A stretch of DNA of 64,000 nt from Ctena decussata (lineage: Eukaryota > Mollusca > Bivalvia > Lucinida > Lucinidae): contig OZ022511.1 of NCBI GenBank assembly GCA_963989385.1, positions 1,798,001 to 1,862,000 on the forward strand. The letters are read 5' to 3'. Both the position numbers and the translations under genes were made by a program. Under the pieces are notes generated by a model, which was given only the letters and a program-made list of their open reading frames with translations, was not told the origin of the DNA and did not search any database. This document shows positions 12,045-23,390 of the stretch, one piece after another (position 1 is the first letter of the stretch; every line of letters begins with the position of its first letter).

Positions 12045-12282
12045 TGAGCCGCAACATGAGAAAACCAACAAAGTGGTGGTGCGCCCAGTGCAGACTCAGA
12101 TCAGCCTGGGCATCCAGCCCAGTCTGCTCAGACTCTTCCTTAAGCGCTTAAAGGGTAGTTAAGAGTCTAAGCTACCTCCATGTGGACAGCTAAGACTCTG
12201 ATCAGACTGGGCGGATGCCTAGGCTGATCTGAGTCTGGCTGGGCGAACAACCACATTGTTGGTTATCTCATGTAGCAGCTCA
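12045..12282. mobile_element. MITE family M1 (GAGCCGCGACACGAG termini)
   Basis: A ~240-bp inverted-repeat element. The outer termini are TGAGCCGCAACATGAG, and the inner arms carry GACTCAGATCAGCCTGGGCA. The spacer contains GACTCTGATCAGACTGGGC. At least nine copies occur in the window, which makes M1 the second most frequent MITE here. Confidence 0.85.
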
Positions 12283-12303
12283 ATTATGAGTACTTATGGT
12301 AAA

Positions 12304-12545
12304 TGAGCTGTGACACAACAAAATCAACAAAGTAGCATGTGCACCCAGCATAGACTCAGATCAGCCTGTGCATTAGCCCAGTCTGATCAGAGTCTTCACT
12401 CTCTGCATGAAGATAGCTTAGACCCTTGGCTACTCTTTAGGTGCTCATGGAAGACTCTGATCAGACTGGGCAAATGCCAAGACTGATCTGAGTCTTTGTG
12501 TGATGCACATGCCATTTTGTTGATTTTTGTTGTGTCCTGGCTCTA
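12304..12545. mobile_element. MITE M1, second copy
   Basis: Same structure as the preceding element, separated by about 20 bp. The termini are GAGCTGTGACAC and its approximate complement, and the arms carry the CAGACTGGGC/GCCCAGTCTGA block. Confidence 0.8.
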
Positions 12546-12584
12546 AATAAAAAAAGGCTGAATCGTGGTTACCATAAAAATTCT

Positions 12585-14817
12585 AACAAGAGCTGTCGCC
12601 TGACAGCAAAGCTTGTCTAAATTGGTGCTTGCCCATCGCACAGTAGCTATGGTGGTGTGGATTGCAATGCATAAGACTTCAGGCAAGCATGTCCAGAATG
12701 ACAACACATTTATAAACAAAAGCTATCTCAGAAATAAGTCTTAAAATAAAACTAGAATTGTGTCTGTAAGACACTAATGATGCCCCTGTGCAGCGCCTGT
12801 CACATGAGGTGTATATCCATAAAGCAACCATAAAGCACCTACAAAGAATCCATTGATAACATACACTATCATGTAAAAATTGCCAAAATGACTAAGTTAA
12901 AAAGGCTGTGATTCTGTCAAAATTAAATCTAGATCTATCAAAATGCCTCATGCATATCTTCAAATATGTCCAAAATAATTTATGTAGACAAGGTTTGAAA
13001 AAGATCCATTGAAAACTGTGGAGCACGTTGATAACACAAACTCCATACCCTACAATGCAAAAATTTCCCTAGAATGACTACGTTCAAAAGGCTGTAATTC
13101 TGTCAAAATTAATTCTAGGTCCAACAAAAACCCACATGCACATCTTCAATACATGCACAGCATGTATGCAAAGTTTGAAAAAGATCCATTGAAAACTGTG
13201 AGAGGAGTTGATTAGACAAACTCTATACCCTACAATTAAAAAATTGCCTAAAATGACTAAGTTTAAAAGGCTGTAATTCTGTCAAAATTAATTCTAGGTC
13301 CAACAAAAATCCACATGCACATCTTCAATATGTCCCCAACATGTATGCAAAGATTGAAAAAGATCCATTGAAAACTGTGGGAGGAGTTGATTACACAAAA
13401 TTTATACCCTACAATACAAGAATTTGCCTAAAATGACTAAATTCAAAAGGCCGTAATTCTGACAAAATTAAGTTTAGCTCCATCAAAAATCCAAATGCAC
13501 ATCTTCAATATGTCCACAACATGTATGCAAAATTTGAAAAAGATCCATAGAAAACTGTGGGAGGAGTTGATTACACTTAACTCTATACCATAAAGCGTGA
13601 CGAACAGACAGATGGACAGACAGACAGAATTAAGTTTAGCTCCATCAAAAATCCACATGCACATCTTCAATATGTCCACAACATGTATGCAAAGTTTGAA
13701 AAAGATCCATAGAAAACTGTGGGAGGAGTTGATTACACTAACTCTATACCATAAAGTGTGACGAACAGACAGATGGAAAGACAGAGACAGACAGACAGAC
13801 AGACAGACAGATAGGGGCAAATCTTAATGCCCCCTGACTATTGTCACGGGGGCATAAAAAATCCACATGATATTTCAAAATCCATGAGCTTCAGGTCAAA
13901 GAAAGAACTGAGGAGTGGGGTAGGTTGGGGTGGGGGCAAGATGTATCAAAACCCTGAACCCTTATCTAACATCAGTCCAAGTATCAGTATCAACTGAGTC
14001 CATCCTGGCACTGTGAAATTATGTTTTCATAACCATAAAACTTTAACCAAAATCTTAATGACAAAATTCTGTTGTGACCTTGACTTCAAGGTCATCCAGG
14101 GGGTATGTATATAGTGTTGCAAAAACTAAAAGAAGGGTCTAACATCAGTTCAAGTGTAAAGTAAATCTCTGCCAAGCATTATGAATCAGTATGCAATTAG
14201 AAAACTTTAATAAAAATCAAAATTTCCTAAGTCTCTGACCTTGACATCAAGGTCAGTGAGTGGGGTTGGGGTAGTACTCTGTAAAACTTTGGACTAAAAT
14301 CTAACTACAGTACAAATAATAAAAGAATCCATCCATGGGCTCAGGAGATATGGGTCTTTAAAAAACTTTAACCAAAACATCCAATCAATAAAAAGACAAT
14401 TTTCTAAGTCCATGACCTTGACGTCAAGGTCACTGAGAGGGGTGGGGGTAGTACCTTGGAAAATTTTGGACCAATACCTAACTACAGTGCAAGTATCAAA
14501 GGAATCCATCCATGGGTAAAGGAGATATTGGGCTTTAAAAAGCTTTAACCAAAACATCCAGTCTAAAAAAAACTCCCAATTTTCTAAGTCCATAACCTTG
14601 ACATCAAGGTCACTGAGTGGGGTGGGGGTGGTACCCTGTTAGACTTTGGACCAATATCTAACTACAGTGCAAGTATCGAAAGAATCCATCCATGGGTTAT
14701 GGAGATATAGGTCTTTAAAAAAAATTTAACCAAAACATCCTTGCCGGACGCCGACTCCGACGCTGACGCCAGGGTGACAACAATAGCTCTTCCTGAACTT
14801 TCGTTCAGGTAAACTAA
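12585..14817 (+). mobile_element. Array-type element, family B, with nested family D element
   Basis: The left end is AACAAGAGCTGTCGCCTGAC. The right end is a hairpin CCTGAACTTTCGTTCAGG followed by TAAACTAA. A ~165-bp tandem core (14040-14730) repeats TGACCTTGACATCAAGGTCA, and GACGCTGACGCC repeats precede the hairpin. It resembles 'pearl' or Helentron-like non-autonomous elements: tandem core, GC-rich microsatellite, 3' hairpin. The internal segment 12751-13860 is a separate family D insertion. The other family B copy is at 49857-52130. Confidence 0.78.
12751..13860 (+). mobile_element. Array-type element, family D (nested in family B)
   Basis: It begins ACTAGAATTGTGTCTGTAAG with GATGCCCCTGTGCAG just inside. 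It ends with GCCCCCTGACTATTGTCACG and GGGGGCATAAAAA, so GATGCCCC and GGGGGCAT form subterminal inverted repeats. The core is a ~120-bp tandem unit (AAAAGGCTGTAATTCTGTCA, AAAGATCCATTGAAAACTGT) followed by GACAGACA microsatellites. Flanking family B sequence resumes with ATCCACATGA. Confidence 0.85.
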
Positions 14818-14878
14818 AAACTGGGACAACAAAAAAAAAATACTGTAATTGTTCTAAAATGTCTGGTTTTCAATGCAG

Positions 14879-14985
14879 TAATGCATCCAAAAGATGCAGA
14901 CTGGAAATAGTGTAAACCCTGATCAGACTGCTCCTCAAAAACAGTCTGATCTGGGTCTGCACTGTTTGCTGAGACCAATCTGTCC
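14879..14985. mobile_element. MITE family M4 palindrome
   Basis: Inverted arms around AACCCTGATCAGACTGCT and AGTCTGATCTGGGTCTGCAC flank a short loop. Other copies lie near 28538, 29555, 37070 and 62510. Confidence 0.65.
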
Positions 14986-14986
14986 T

Positions 14987-15734
14987 GGGGCCGTATTCAT
15001 AAAGCAACTTAATGCGTTGCTATGCTGTTGCTAAGGGTAAATTTCTATGTTGGAGATTCCCTACAACTATGAAATTTGCTCTGGAGGAACAGTCTTTGTG
15101 CTCTGGAGGAACAGTCTTTGTAAGACTGTTCCTCCAGACCAAATTTCATAGTTGTAGGGAATCTCCTTTATAGAAATTCAGCCTTAGCAACAGCATAGCA
15201 ACGACTTAATAGGGGTGTAACAATACATCGGACTATCAATATATTGCAATAGTGACACTGGCAATAGTCACTATCGATAGGGAAAGCTGCAATGTCAATA
15301 CTATCAGCAATAGTGTTTCCAATATCGCAATAGTCTCAATAGTTTCTAGACAAGCATCTTTTTCTTGAAGGAAATGTTTTTAACTAAAACAATAATAGGA
15401 ACTTATGTGTTTTAGCTGATATTGGATTCCAAAGAATGGAAAATATAACATTTTCTAGTATTTTGTTGTCATGTTGTGCACTTTGTGAAATGACAGTCAT
15501 TAAATAATGCTTTTTAGCCACCAACTTATGTGAACAAACCATATTTTATGCATAAAAGCAAAATTTCTTGATAAGAAAGCAGTCTTCAATAGTTATTGCA
15601 ATGCATTGCAATAGTAACCTGCAATAGTAATAGTATTGCAATAGGGATTTCTGCAATAGTAATAGTATTGCAATAGTCATTTTGGCCTGCAATAGTCACC
15701 CCTACGACTTAAGTCGTTTTATAAATACGGCCCC
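14987..15734. mobile_element. Palindromic element GGGGCCGTATTCATAAA with nested hAT-like MITE
   Basis: The ends GGGGCCGTATTCATAAAGCA and TTTATAAATACGGCCCC are inverted. The inner arms (TTAGCAACAGCATAGCAAC, GATTCCCTACAACTATGAAA) also pair, and a directly repeated TCTGGAGGAACAGTCTTTGT sits at the tip. The element is split near its right end by the insertion at 15210-15704. Confidence 0.8.
15210..15704. mobile_element. hAT-like MITE with 8-bp target duplication
   Basis: The termini are TAGGGGTGTAACAATACATC and its counterpart ending CACCCCTA. The target CGACTTAA is duplicated at 15202-15209 and 15705-15712; an 8-bp duplication is the hAT signature. The interior is rich in CAATAGT repeats and carries no transposase. 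Confidence 0.88.
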
Positions 15735-16253
15735 TGGTTCTTAGAATGTTTTTGATGGTAATGTAGAACTGTCTCTCCCATTGGGCTAAACTAAAGTAGC
15801 TCTGAACAATATAACAGAACACAAGATACTATGTCATAAAACAAGTTTATTAAATAAAACGAGCACTAAATACTGTGAGAACATTAGTATTAAAATAATG
15901 AGATATTTATAACATGTACCAAGCATACAACGCTCCCAATAGGAGACAAAATCTCACAATGGTAACATCTCACAACATTTCAGTTCCATCAGTGAGCTTT
16001 TGAAACCAGTTTTCAACTCAATCATTCTGATAATTTAGCTAAAAGAAAGAAATGAAGAGTAAATACTACAAAGACTCTGCACGTATCAAACATGCACCAG
16101 TATTGGAACACCTAAATTCATGAACATTATTGTGTTCAGGCTGTCATACCTGTGCATGTCTTTTGTGCATAAACCTTTAGATACCGTATAAATCCTAAAA
16201 AACAGCCTGCATGAACACATCCCTCCTGCATCTTTTCCAGAAATAGTATTATA

Positions 16254-16491
16254 TGAGCCGCGACACGAGAAAATCAACAAAGTGGTTGTGCGCCAGCACA
16301 GACTCAGATCAGCCTGGGCATCCACCCAGTCTGATCATAGACTTTGCTGTCTGCATGTCAGTAACATAGAGCCTTAGCTACCCTTTGAGCACTTCAGGGA
16401 GAGTCTTGTCAAACTGGGCGGATGTCCAGGCTGATCTGAGTCTGCACTCAGCGCAAAAACCTTATTGTTGGTTTTCTCGTGTCGCGGCTCA
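16254..16491. mobile_element. MITE M1 in duplication copy 1
   Basis: The termini TGAGCCGCGACACGAGAAAA and TTTTCTCGTGTCGCGGCTCA are an almost perfect pair. It is the best-preserved M1 copy in the window, which suggests recent insertion. Confidence 0.88.
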
Positions 16492-17026
16492 TATTGATTT
16501 GCTAATATCCTTGTTTTCCATCACTTTTACAAAGGGGAACATCATGAATTCCTGTTTGCTTCTCTGTTGGATGCAGCTCTTGAATTGAGGTCCTCTCTTC
16601 AGGAAAAGAATTTGCTCCTGTTGAGAAGGGACACAATTAATGGGAAAATAGTGGAATTGCGTTGTCCAAAAGTATATCCATTCAACATGTGTACCAAGCA
16701 TACAATGCTCCCAATAGGAGACAAAATCTCACAATGGTAACATCTCACAACATTTCAGTTCCATCAGTGAGCTTTTGAAACCAGTTTTCAACTCAATCAT
16801 TCAGAAAATTTAGCTAAAAGAAAGAAAAGAAGAGTAAAAACTACAAAGACTCTGCACGTATCAAACATGCACAAGAATTGGAACACCTAAATTCAAGAAC
16901 ATTATTGTATTCAGGCTGTCATACCTGTGCATGTCTTTTGTGCATAAACCTTTAGATACCTAACTGATCCTAATAAACAGCCTGCATGAACACACCCCTC
17001 CTGCATCTTTTCCAGAAATAATGTTG

Positions 17027-17203
17027 CAGTAGAACTTCAATGGCTCGAACCCTAATGGTTCGTTAACCCTGCCTTGCTAGAACTCTTTCCTTGGTCCCTA
17101 GAGGTCACTTTATATAGAAACTAACCCTGGATGGCTAGAACTACCCTTGGCTGGAACTAATTTTCATGGTCCCAAGCCTGTTCGAGCCAATGAAGTTCTA
17201 CTG
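17027..17203. mobile_element. Pogo-like MITE in duplication copy 2
   Basis: It runs from CAGTAGAACTTCAATGGCTC to GAGCCAATGAAGTTCTACTG and is inverted relative to the 10637 copy. The interior CCTAGAGGTCACTTTATAT matches that copy's complement. Confidence 0.82.
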
Positions 17204-17204
17204 T

Positions 17205-17400
17205 ATATTGATTTGCTAACCTCTGTGTTTTCCATCAGTTTTACAAAGGGGAACATCATGAATTCCTGTTTGCTTCTCTGTAGGATGCAGCTCTTGAATT
17301 GAGGTCCTGTCTTAAAGGGAACAATTTGCTCCTGTTGGGAAGGAAGGCAATGAAAGGGAAAATAGTAAAATTGCTTCATCTGAAAGTATATCCATTCACC
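17205..17400. mobile_element. MITE family M2 fragment (GTGAATGG terminus)
   Basis: It carries TTTTACAAAGGGGAACATCA, TCCTGTTTGCTTCTCTG and, at its right edge, CCATTCACC, the family M2 terminus. M2 is the commonest MITE here, with about fifteen whole or partial copies. Its edge supplies the GTGAAT donor-like motif of the 17594-17400 frame. Confidence 0.6.
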
Positions 17401-17594
17401 TGTATACCACTAATTACAAGAATTTTTGCAGTGGCTTTAGGCTCTAAATACCTCCACTCCTTTTCGCAAAAATAGCCATCAGAGGAGATGGCAAATCCTC
17501 CGACCGAAGACCCCCATGGGCCTTGGTAAAAAGGGTGCACTTCAAAACGCATATTAGTAATATATTGTCGTTCTTTTATGCTTCTGATTGACAT
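17400..17594 (-). CDS. Unrecognised exon-like reading frame
   Basis: The frame reads MSIRSIKERQYITNMRFEVH, then PFYQGPWGSSVGGFAISSDG, then YFCEKEWRYLEPKATAKILV and ISGIQ. A CAG/GTGAAT donor-like junction lies at 17400. Its varied composition (W, C, G, H) differs from the simple or repetitive ORFs nearby, which suggests a real coding exon. An upstream acceptor AACAG precedes the ATG at about 17597. The donor sequence falls on the edge of a MITE terminus. I cannot assign a family, and the function is unknown. It may be an exon of a separate minus-strand gene or a pseudogene fragment. Confidence 0.4.
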
Positions 17595-17815
17595 TAACTG
17601 TTAACAGATGCATGATTATCTAACACTCACACTAAAACAGTATGCTTGACTGCTAAAAAGAGGTAATATCTCAAACAGCCACCATATACACAAATGTATA
17701 GCATACGATAATTCAACTTTCAAAATGTGTGAATAACTTCTAAAGTATAAGCCCTACAAACCTAATTTTGAGCTCTCCAGTAAGTGAATTTGGACAAAGA
17801 AACCAAATCTGGATT

Positions 17816-17870
17816 TTTTTTTTTTGGGGTGGGTGGGGGGGGGGGGGGGTGGGGGGGGGGTAGGGGGGGT
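17816..17870. repeat. Poly-T/poly-G low-complexity tract
   Basis: A T run is followed by G-rich sequence with several runs of five or more G. It could form G-quadruplex structure on the plus strand. The glycine-rich frame here is an artefact. Confidence 0.75.
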
Positions 17871-18840
17871 GCAGGCATGGGAATGTGGAGGGGTCAGAGA
17901 GAGAGTTGTTAGGAACACTGATACACTGATAAGATATCACAGCATGATCATCAATATTCTAAAAGGTACACGGTTATTCAAATTCTGGAGCTGGCCAGGG
18001 TTAGACAGATACGGGGCAGAGACTCAAACAGCAGCTCAAACTACCAAAGGGAAATAACTCACAAAGTATAGAAGCAAGAGTAAGCATTCATGTATGAGAC
18101 AAATTGTCATGACCTGTTCTGCATATCTGTGAAGTATCATGAGAATATTTCAAAAGGTATTCAAGCTATGGAGCGGACACCTAAAATCATCAAAGGGAAA
18201 TAACTCCAAAAGCAAGAAAGCAAGAGTTGTCATTCTTGTTCGTGACACATTGTCACGACCTGTTCTACATATCTGTGAAGTATCATGAAAATATTCCAAA
18301 AGGTATTCAAGTTATAGAGCGGACACGAAATCATACCTAAAACCATCAAGGGGAAATAACTCAAAAAGTAAGAAAGCGGAAGTTCCCATTCTTGTTCGTG
18401 ACACACCGTCAGGACCTGTTCTACATATCTGTGAAGTATCATGAGAATATTTCAAAAGGTATTCAAGCTATGGAGCGGACACCTAAAATCATCAAAGGGA
18501 AATAACTCCAAAAGCAAGAAAGCAAGAGTTGTCATTCTTGTTCGTGACACACTGTCATAAACTGTTCTACATATCTGTGAAGTATCATGAAAATATTCCT
18601 AAAGGTATTTAAGTTATAGAGCGGACTTGAAATCATACCTAAAACCATCAAGGGGAAAAACTCAAAAAGTAAGAAAGCGGGAGTTACCCATTCTTGTTTG
18701 CTACACACCGTCAGGACCTGTTCTACATATCTGTGAAGTATCATGAGAATATTCCAAATGGTATTCAAGTAATAGAGCGGACACGAATCTGCCAAAAAAA
18801 TTACACCTAAAACTATCAAGGGAAAATTTCTTAAAAAGTA

Positions 18841-21800
18841 AACAAGAGGGCCATGGTGGCCCTGGATCGCTCACCTGAGCATTAATCAGTTCACTGGCTC
18901 TGGTGAAGATTTATAAGAGTTTTTACCATACTAACATTTGACCTAGTTTTTGACCCGACATGACCCAGTTTCAAACTTGGCCTGGATATTGTAGAAATAA
19001 ACATTCTGACACAGTTTCATTGAGATTGGATCAAAACTGTGCCCTCTGGAGCGTATACAAGGTTGTTCTTATATTTGACCTAGTGACCAAGTTTTTGACC
19101 CGACACGACCCAGTTTCAAACTTTACCTAGATTTCATTAAGATAAACATTCTGACAGAGTTTCATGAAGATTGGATCAAAACTGTGCCCTCTAGGGTGTA
19201 CACAAAGTTTTTCTAAGATTTGACCTTGAGCCGACGTGACTCAGTTTCATAGGGGGCCTAGATATATTGACAATAAACATTTTGAAATAGTTTCATGAAG
19301 ATTGGATCAAAACTATGCCTTCTAGTGCTTACACAACATTTTTCTAAGATTTGACCTAGTGTCCTTGTTTTTTACCAGACATGACCTACTTTCAAACTTG
19401 GCCGAGAGTTTATGAAGATAAACATTCTGACAAAGTTTCATAAAGATTAGATCAAAACTGTGTCCTCTAGAGCGTACACAAGGTTTTTCTATGATTTGAC
19501 CTAGTGACCTAGTTTTCGACCCGACATGACCCAGTTTCAAACTTGTCCTACATATTATGAGGATAAACATTCTGACAAAGTTTCATGAACTTTGAATCAA
19601 AACTGTGCCTTCTAGAGCGCACACAAGGTTTTTCTAAGATTTGACCTAGTAACCTAGTTTATGACTCGACATAACCCAGTTTTGAACTTGGCCTAGAGTT
19701 CGTGGAGATAAACATTCTGACAATGTTTCATAAAGAATGGGTCAAAACTGTGTCCTCTAGAGCGTACACAAGGTTTTTCTATGATTTGACCTAGTGACCT
19801 AGTTTTTGACCCAACGTGACCCAGTCTCAAACTTGTTTCATGAACAAGTTTCATGAACTTTGGATGAAAACTATGCCTTCTAGAGCGTACACAAGGTTTT
19901 TCTACGATTTGACCTAGTGACCAAGTTTTTGACCCGACATGACCCAGTTTCAAACTTATCCTACATAATATGAGGATAAACATTCTGACAAAGTTTCATG
20001 AACTTTGGATCAGAACTGTGTCCTCTAGAGCGTACACAAGGTTTTTCTATGAGTTGACCTAGTGACCTTGTTTTTGATCCGACATGACCTACTTTCAACT
20101 TTGGCCGAGAGTTTACTGAAGTAAACATTCTGACAAAGTTTCATAAAGATTAGATCAAAACTGTGTCCTCTAGAGCGTACACAAGGTTTTGCTATGATTT
20201 GACCTAGTGACCTAGTTTTTGACCCGACATGACCCAGTTTCAAACTTGTCCTACATGTTATGAGGATAAACATTCTGACAAAGTTTCATGAACTTTGGAT
20301 CAAAACTGTGTCCTCTAGAGCGTACACAAGGTTTTTCTATGATTTGACCTAGTGACCTTGTTTTTGATCCGACATGACCTACTTTCAACTTTGGCCGAGA
20401 GTTTACTGAAGTAAACATTCTGACAAAGTTTCATAAAGATTAGATCAAAACTGTGTCCTCTAGAGCGTACACAAGGTTTTGCTATGATTTGACCTAGTGA
20501 CCTAGTTTTTGACCCGACATGACCCAGTTTCAAACTTGTCCTACATGTTATGAGGATAAACATTCTGACAAAGTTTCATGAACTTTGGATCAAAACTGTG
20601 CCTAGTAGAGCGTACACAAGGCTTTTCTAAGATTTGACCTAGTGACCTAGTTTTGGCCCAACAAGACCCAGTTTCAAACTTGGCCTAGAGTTTATGAAGA
20701 TAAACATTCTGACAATGTTTCATAAAGATTGGATCAAAACTGTGTCCTCTAGAGCATACACAAGGTTTTTTCTAAGATTGGACCTAGTGACCTAGTTTTT
20801 GACCCGACGTGACCCAGTTTCAAACTTATACTAGATATTATAAGGATAAACTTTCTGATTAAGTTTCATGAACTTTGGATCAAAACTGTGCCTTCTAGAG
20901 CGTACACAAGGTTTTTCTAAGATTTGACCTAGTGACCTAGTTTTTGACCCGACATGACCCAGTTTCGAACTTGGCCTAGAGTTTATAGAGATAAACATTC
21001 TGACAAAGTTTCATAAAGATTGGATCAAAACTGTGTCCTCTAGAGTGTACACAAGGTTTTTCTATGATTTGACCTAGTGACCTAGTTTTAGACCCGACGT
21101 GACCCAGTTTCAAACTTGTCCTAGATACTATGAGGATAAACATTCTGACAAAGTTTCATGAACTTTGGATGAAAACTGTGCCCTCTAGAGCGTACACAAG
21201 GTTTTTCTATGATTTGACCTAGTGACCTAGTTTTTGACCCAACATGACCCAGTTTCGAACTTGGCCTAGATTTTATGGAGATAAACATTCTGACAAAGTT
21301 TCATGAACTTTGGATCAAAACTGTGTCCTCTAGAGCGTACACAAGGTTTTTCTATGATTTGACCTAGTGACCTTGTTTTTGATCCGACATGACCTACTTT
21401 CAACTTTGGCCGAGAGTTTATGGAAGTAAACATTCTGACAAAGTTTCATAAAGATTAGATCAAAACTGTGTCCTCTAGAGCGTACACAAGGTTTTGCTAT
21501 GATTTGACCTAGTGACCTAGTTTTTGACCCGACATGACCCAGTTTCAAACTTGTCCTACATGTTATGAGGATAAACATTCTGACAAAGTTTCATGAACTT
21601 TGGATCAAAACTGTGCCTAGTAGAGCGTACACAAGGCTTTTCTAAGATTTGACCTAGTGACCTAGTTTTTGGCCCAACAAGACCCAGTTTCAAACTTGGC
21701 CTAGAGTTTATGAAGATAAACATTCTGACAATGTTTCATAAAGATTGGATCAAAACTGTGTCCTCTAGAGCATACACAAGGTTTTTTCTAAGATTGGACC

Positions 21801-22736
21801 TAGTGACCTAGTTTTTGACCCGACGTGACCCAGTTTCAAACTTATACTAGATATTATAAGGATAAACTTTCTGATTAAGTTTCATGAACTTTGGATCAAA
21901 ACTGTGCCTTCTAGAGCGTACACAAGGTTTTTCTAAGATTTGACCTAGTGACCTAGTTTTTGACCCGACATGACCCAGTTTCGAACTTGGCCTAGAGTTT
22001 ATAGAGATAAACATTCTGACAAAGTTTCATAAAGATTGGATCAAAACTGTGTCCTCTAGAGTGTACACAAGGTTTTTCTATGATTTGACCTAGTGACCTA
22101 GTTTTAGACCCGACGTGACCCAGTTTCAAACTTGTCCTAGATACTATGAGGATAAACATTCTGACAAAGTTTCATGAACTTTGGATGAAAACTGTGCCCT
22201 CTAGAGCGTACACAAGGTTTTTCTATGATTTGACCTAGTGACCTAGTTTTTGACCCAACATGACCCAGTTTCGAACTTGGCCTAGATTTTATGGAGATAA
22301 ACATTCTGACAAAGTTTCATAAAGATGGAATCAAAACTGTGTCCTCTAGAGCGTACACAAGGTTTTTCTATGATTTGACCTAGTGACCTAGTTTTAGACC
22401 CGATGTGACCCAGTTTCGAACTTGTCCTAGATACTATTAGGATAAACATTCTGCCAAAGTTTCATGAACTTTGGATGAAAACTGTGCCCTCTAGAGCGTA
22501 CACAAGGTTTTTCTAAGATTTGACCTAGTGACCTAGTTTTTGACCCGACATGACCCAGTTTCGAACTTGGCCTAGATTTTATCAAGACTAACATTCTGAC
22601 AAAGTTTCATAAAGATTGGATCGAAACTGTGCCCGCTAGAGTGTACACAAGCAAAAGTACTACATATACAGTACAACGGACATCAGGGTATCCCAAAAGC
22701 TCACCCTGAGCACTTCGTGCTCAGGTGAGCTAAAAA
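18841..22736 (+). mobile_element. Array-type element, family A, 3.9 kb
   Basis: The left end is AACAAGAGGGCCATGGTGGC with the subterminal motif CGCTCACCTGAG. The right end is a hairpin TGAGCACTTCGTGCTCA followed by GGTGAGCTAAAAA, so CTCACCTGAG and CTCAGGTGAG are inverted. Hairpin then CTAA at the end is Helitron-like. The core is a ~145-bp tandem array (see separate entry). It is inserted within family F sequence, which continues on both sides. A shorter copy is at 55889-57594. Confidence 0.82.
18890..22660 (+). repeat. Tandem array of ~145-bp monomers with higher-order units
   Basis: About 25 monomers carry TTTGACCTAGTGACCTAGTT, TTTTGACCCGACATGACCCA, AAACATTCTGACAAAGTTTC and GATCAAAACTGTG, ending CTCTAGAGCGTACACAAGG. 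Nearly identical blocks recur 290 bp apart (20025 and 20315) and 1015 bp apart (20315 and 21330), so dimers and a seven-monomer unit were copied. The 82-96-aa minus-strand frames here are array artefacts. Confidence 0.92.
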
Positions 22737-23237
22737 GCAAGAGTTGTCATCCTTGTTCGGGACACATCGTCCTGACCTGTTCTACATTTCTGTCAAGTAT
22801 CATGAAAATATTCCAAAGGGTATTCAAGTTACAGAGCAGACACGAATCTGCCAAAAAATCACCAAAGGGGAGATAATTCAAAGAGTACAATAGCAAGAGT
22901 TACCATTCTTGTACGGGACACATCGTCATGACCTGTTCTACATAACTGTGAAGTATCATGAAAATATTCCAAAGGGTATTCAAGATATAGAGTTGACAAA
23001 TAAATGTTTACGGATGGATGGATGGACAGACGGACGGACGCCAGGCTCATCGCTATATCCCCTGAACCTTTCAGTTGGGGGGATAAAAACAAACCGCCCC
23101 AGGACATTTAATAGGATTAATATGGTATTCGTGTATTGCAAAAAGACAGCACATGTGGGCAAACAGTAAAGACTGTGTAATGCTATTTTCGTGCCGCTCA
23201 TTTCATTCACAGACATAAGTCCAGATATGTTTAAGGA

Positions 23238-23319
23238 ACCCAAATATCATTAGGATTCCTTTGAAAGAAAAGTACATTATGTACTTTTCTGTCAAAGGAA
23301 TCCTAATATTATTTGGGTT
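23238..23319. repeat. Near-perfect palindrome
   Basis: AACCCAAATATCATTAGGAT, then TCCTTTGAAAGAAAAGTACA, pair with TGTACTTTTCTGTCAAAGGA and ATCCTAATATTATTTGGGTT around a TTA loop. MITE-like. Confidence 0.75.
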
Positions 23320-23390
23320 ACAGATGTAGTCTTTGTTACAGATCATTATAGATGTAGTCTTTGTTTATGTTAATATATGTACTACATATA

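Larger units (their letters stand above)
15913..17400. repeat. Tandem duplication of a ~0.75-kb segment
   Basis: Copy 1 spans about 15913-16685 and copy 2 about 16688-17400. They share, nearly base for base, ACCAAGCATACAACGCTCCC, ATTTCAGTTCCATCAGTGAG and ATGCAGCTCTTGAATTGAGG. Copy 1 is interrupted by MITE M1 (16254-16491), copy 2 by a pogo-like MITE (17027-17203). Both insertions fall between CCAGAAATA and ATTGATTTGCTAA. A minus-strand AATAAA lies just outside at 15851-15846. Confidence 0.85.
17890..23088 (+). mobile_element. Array-type element, family F, interrupted by family A element
   Basis: A ~145-155-bp unit (GACCTGTTCTACATATCTGT, GAAGTATCATGAAAATATTC, GGGAAATAACTC) repeats from about 17930 to 18840 and again from 22737 to 22985. 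A GGACGGACG microsatellite and a hairpin end, ATCCCCTGAACCTTTCAGTT with GGGGGGATAAAAAC, follow near 23088. The break is the family A insertion. The left terminus is not clear. Confidence 0.72.

Noticed and set aside
13443..13820. 125-codon minus-strand frame with VCLSVCLSL repeats
   Set aside because: It is a translation of the family D array and its GACA microsatellite.
18890..22660. CRISPR-like array
   Set aside because: Monomers are about 145 bp without unique spacers, in eukaryotic DNA and within a transposon.
19322..22700. Repeated 82-96-aa minus-strand frames ([15 protein letters not shown] pattern)
   Set aside because: They are translations of the 145-bp tandem array, kept open by chance of unit length; no start or splice context and no known domain.
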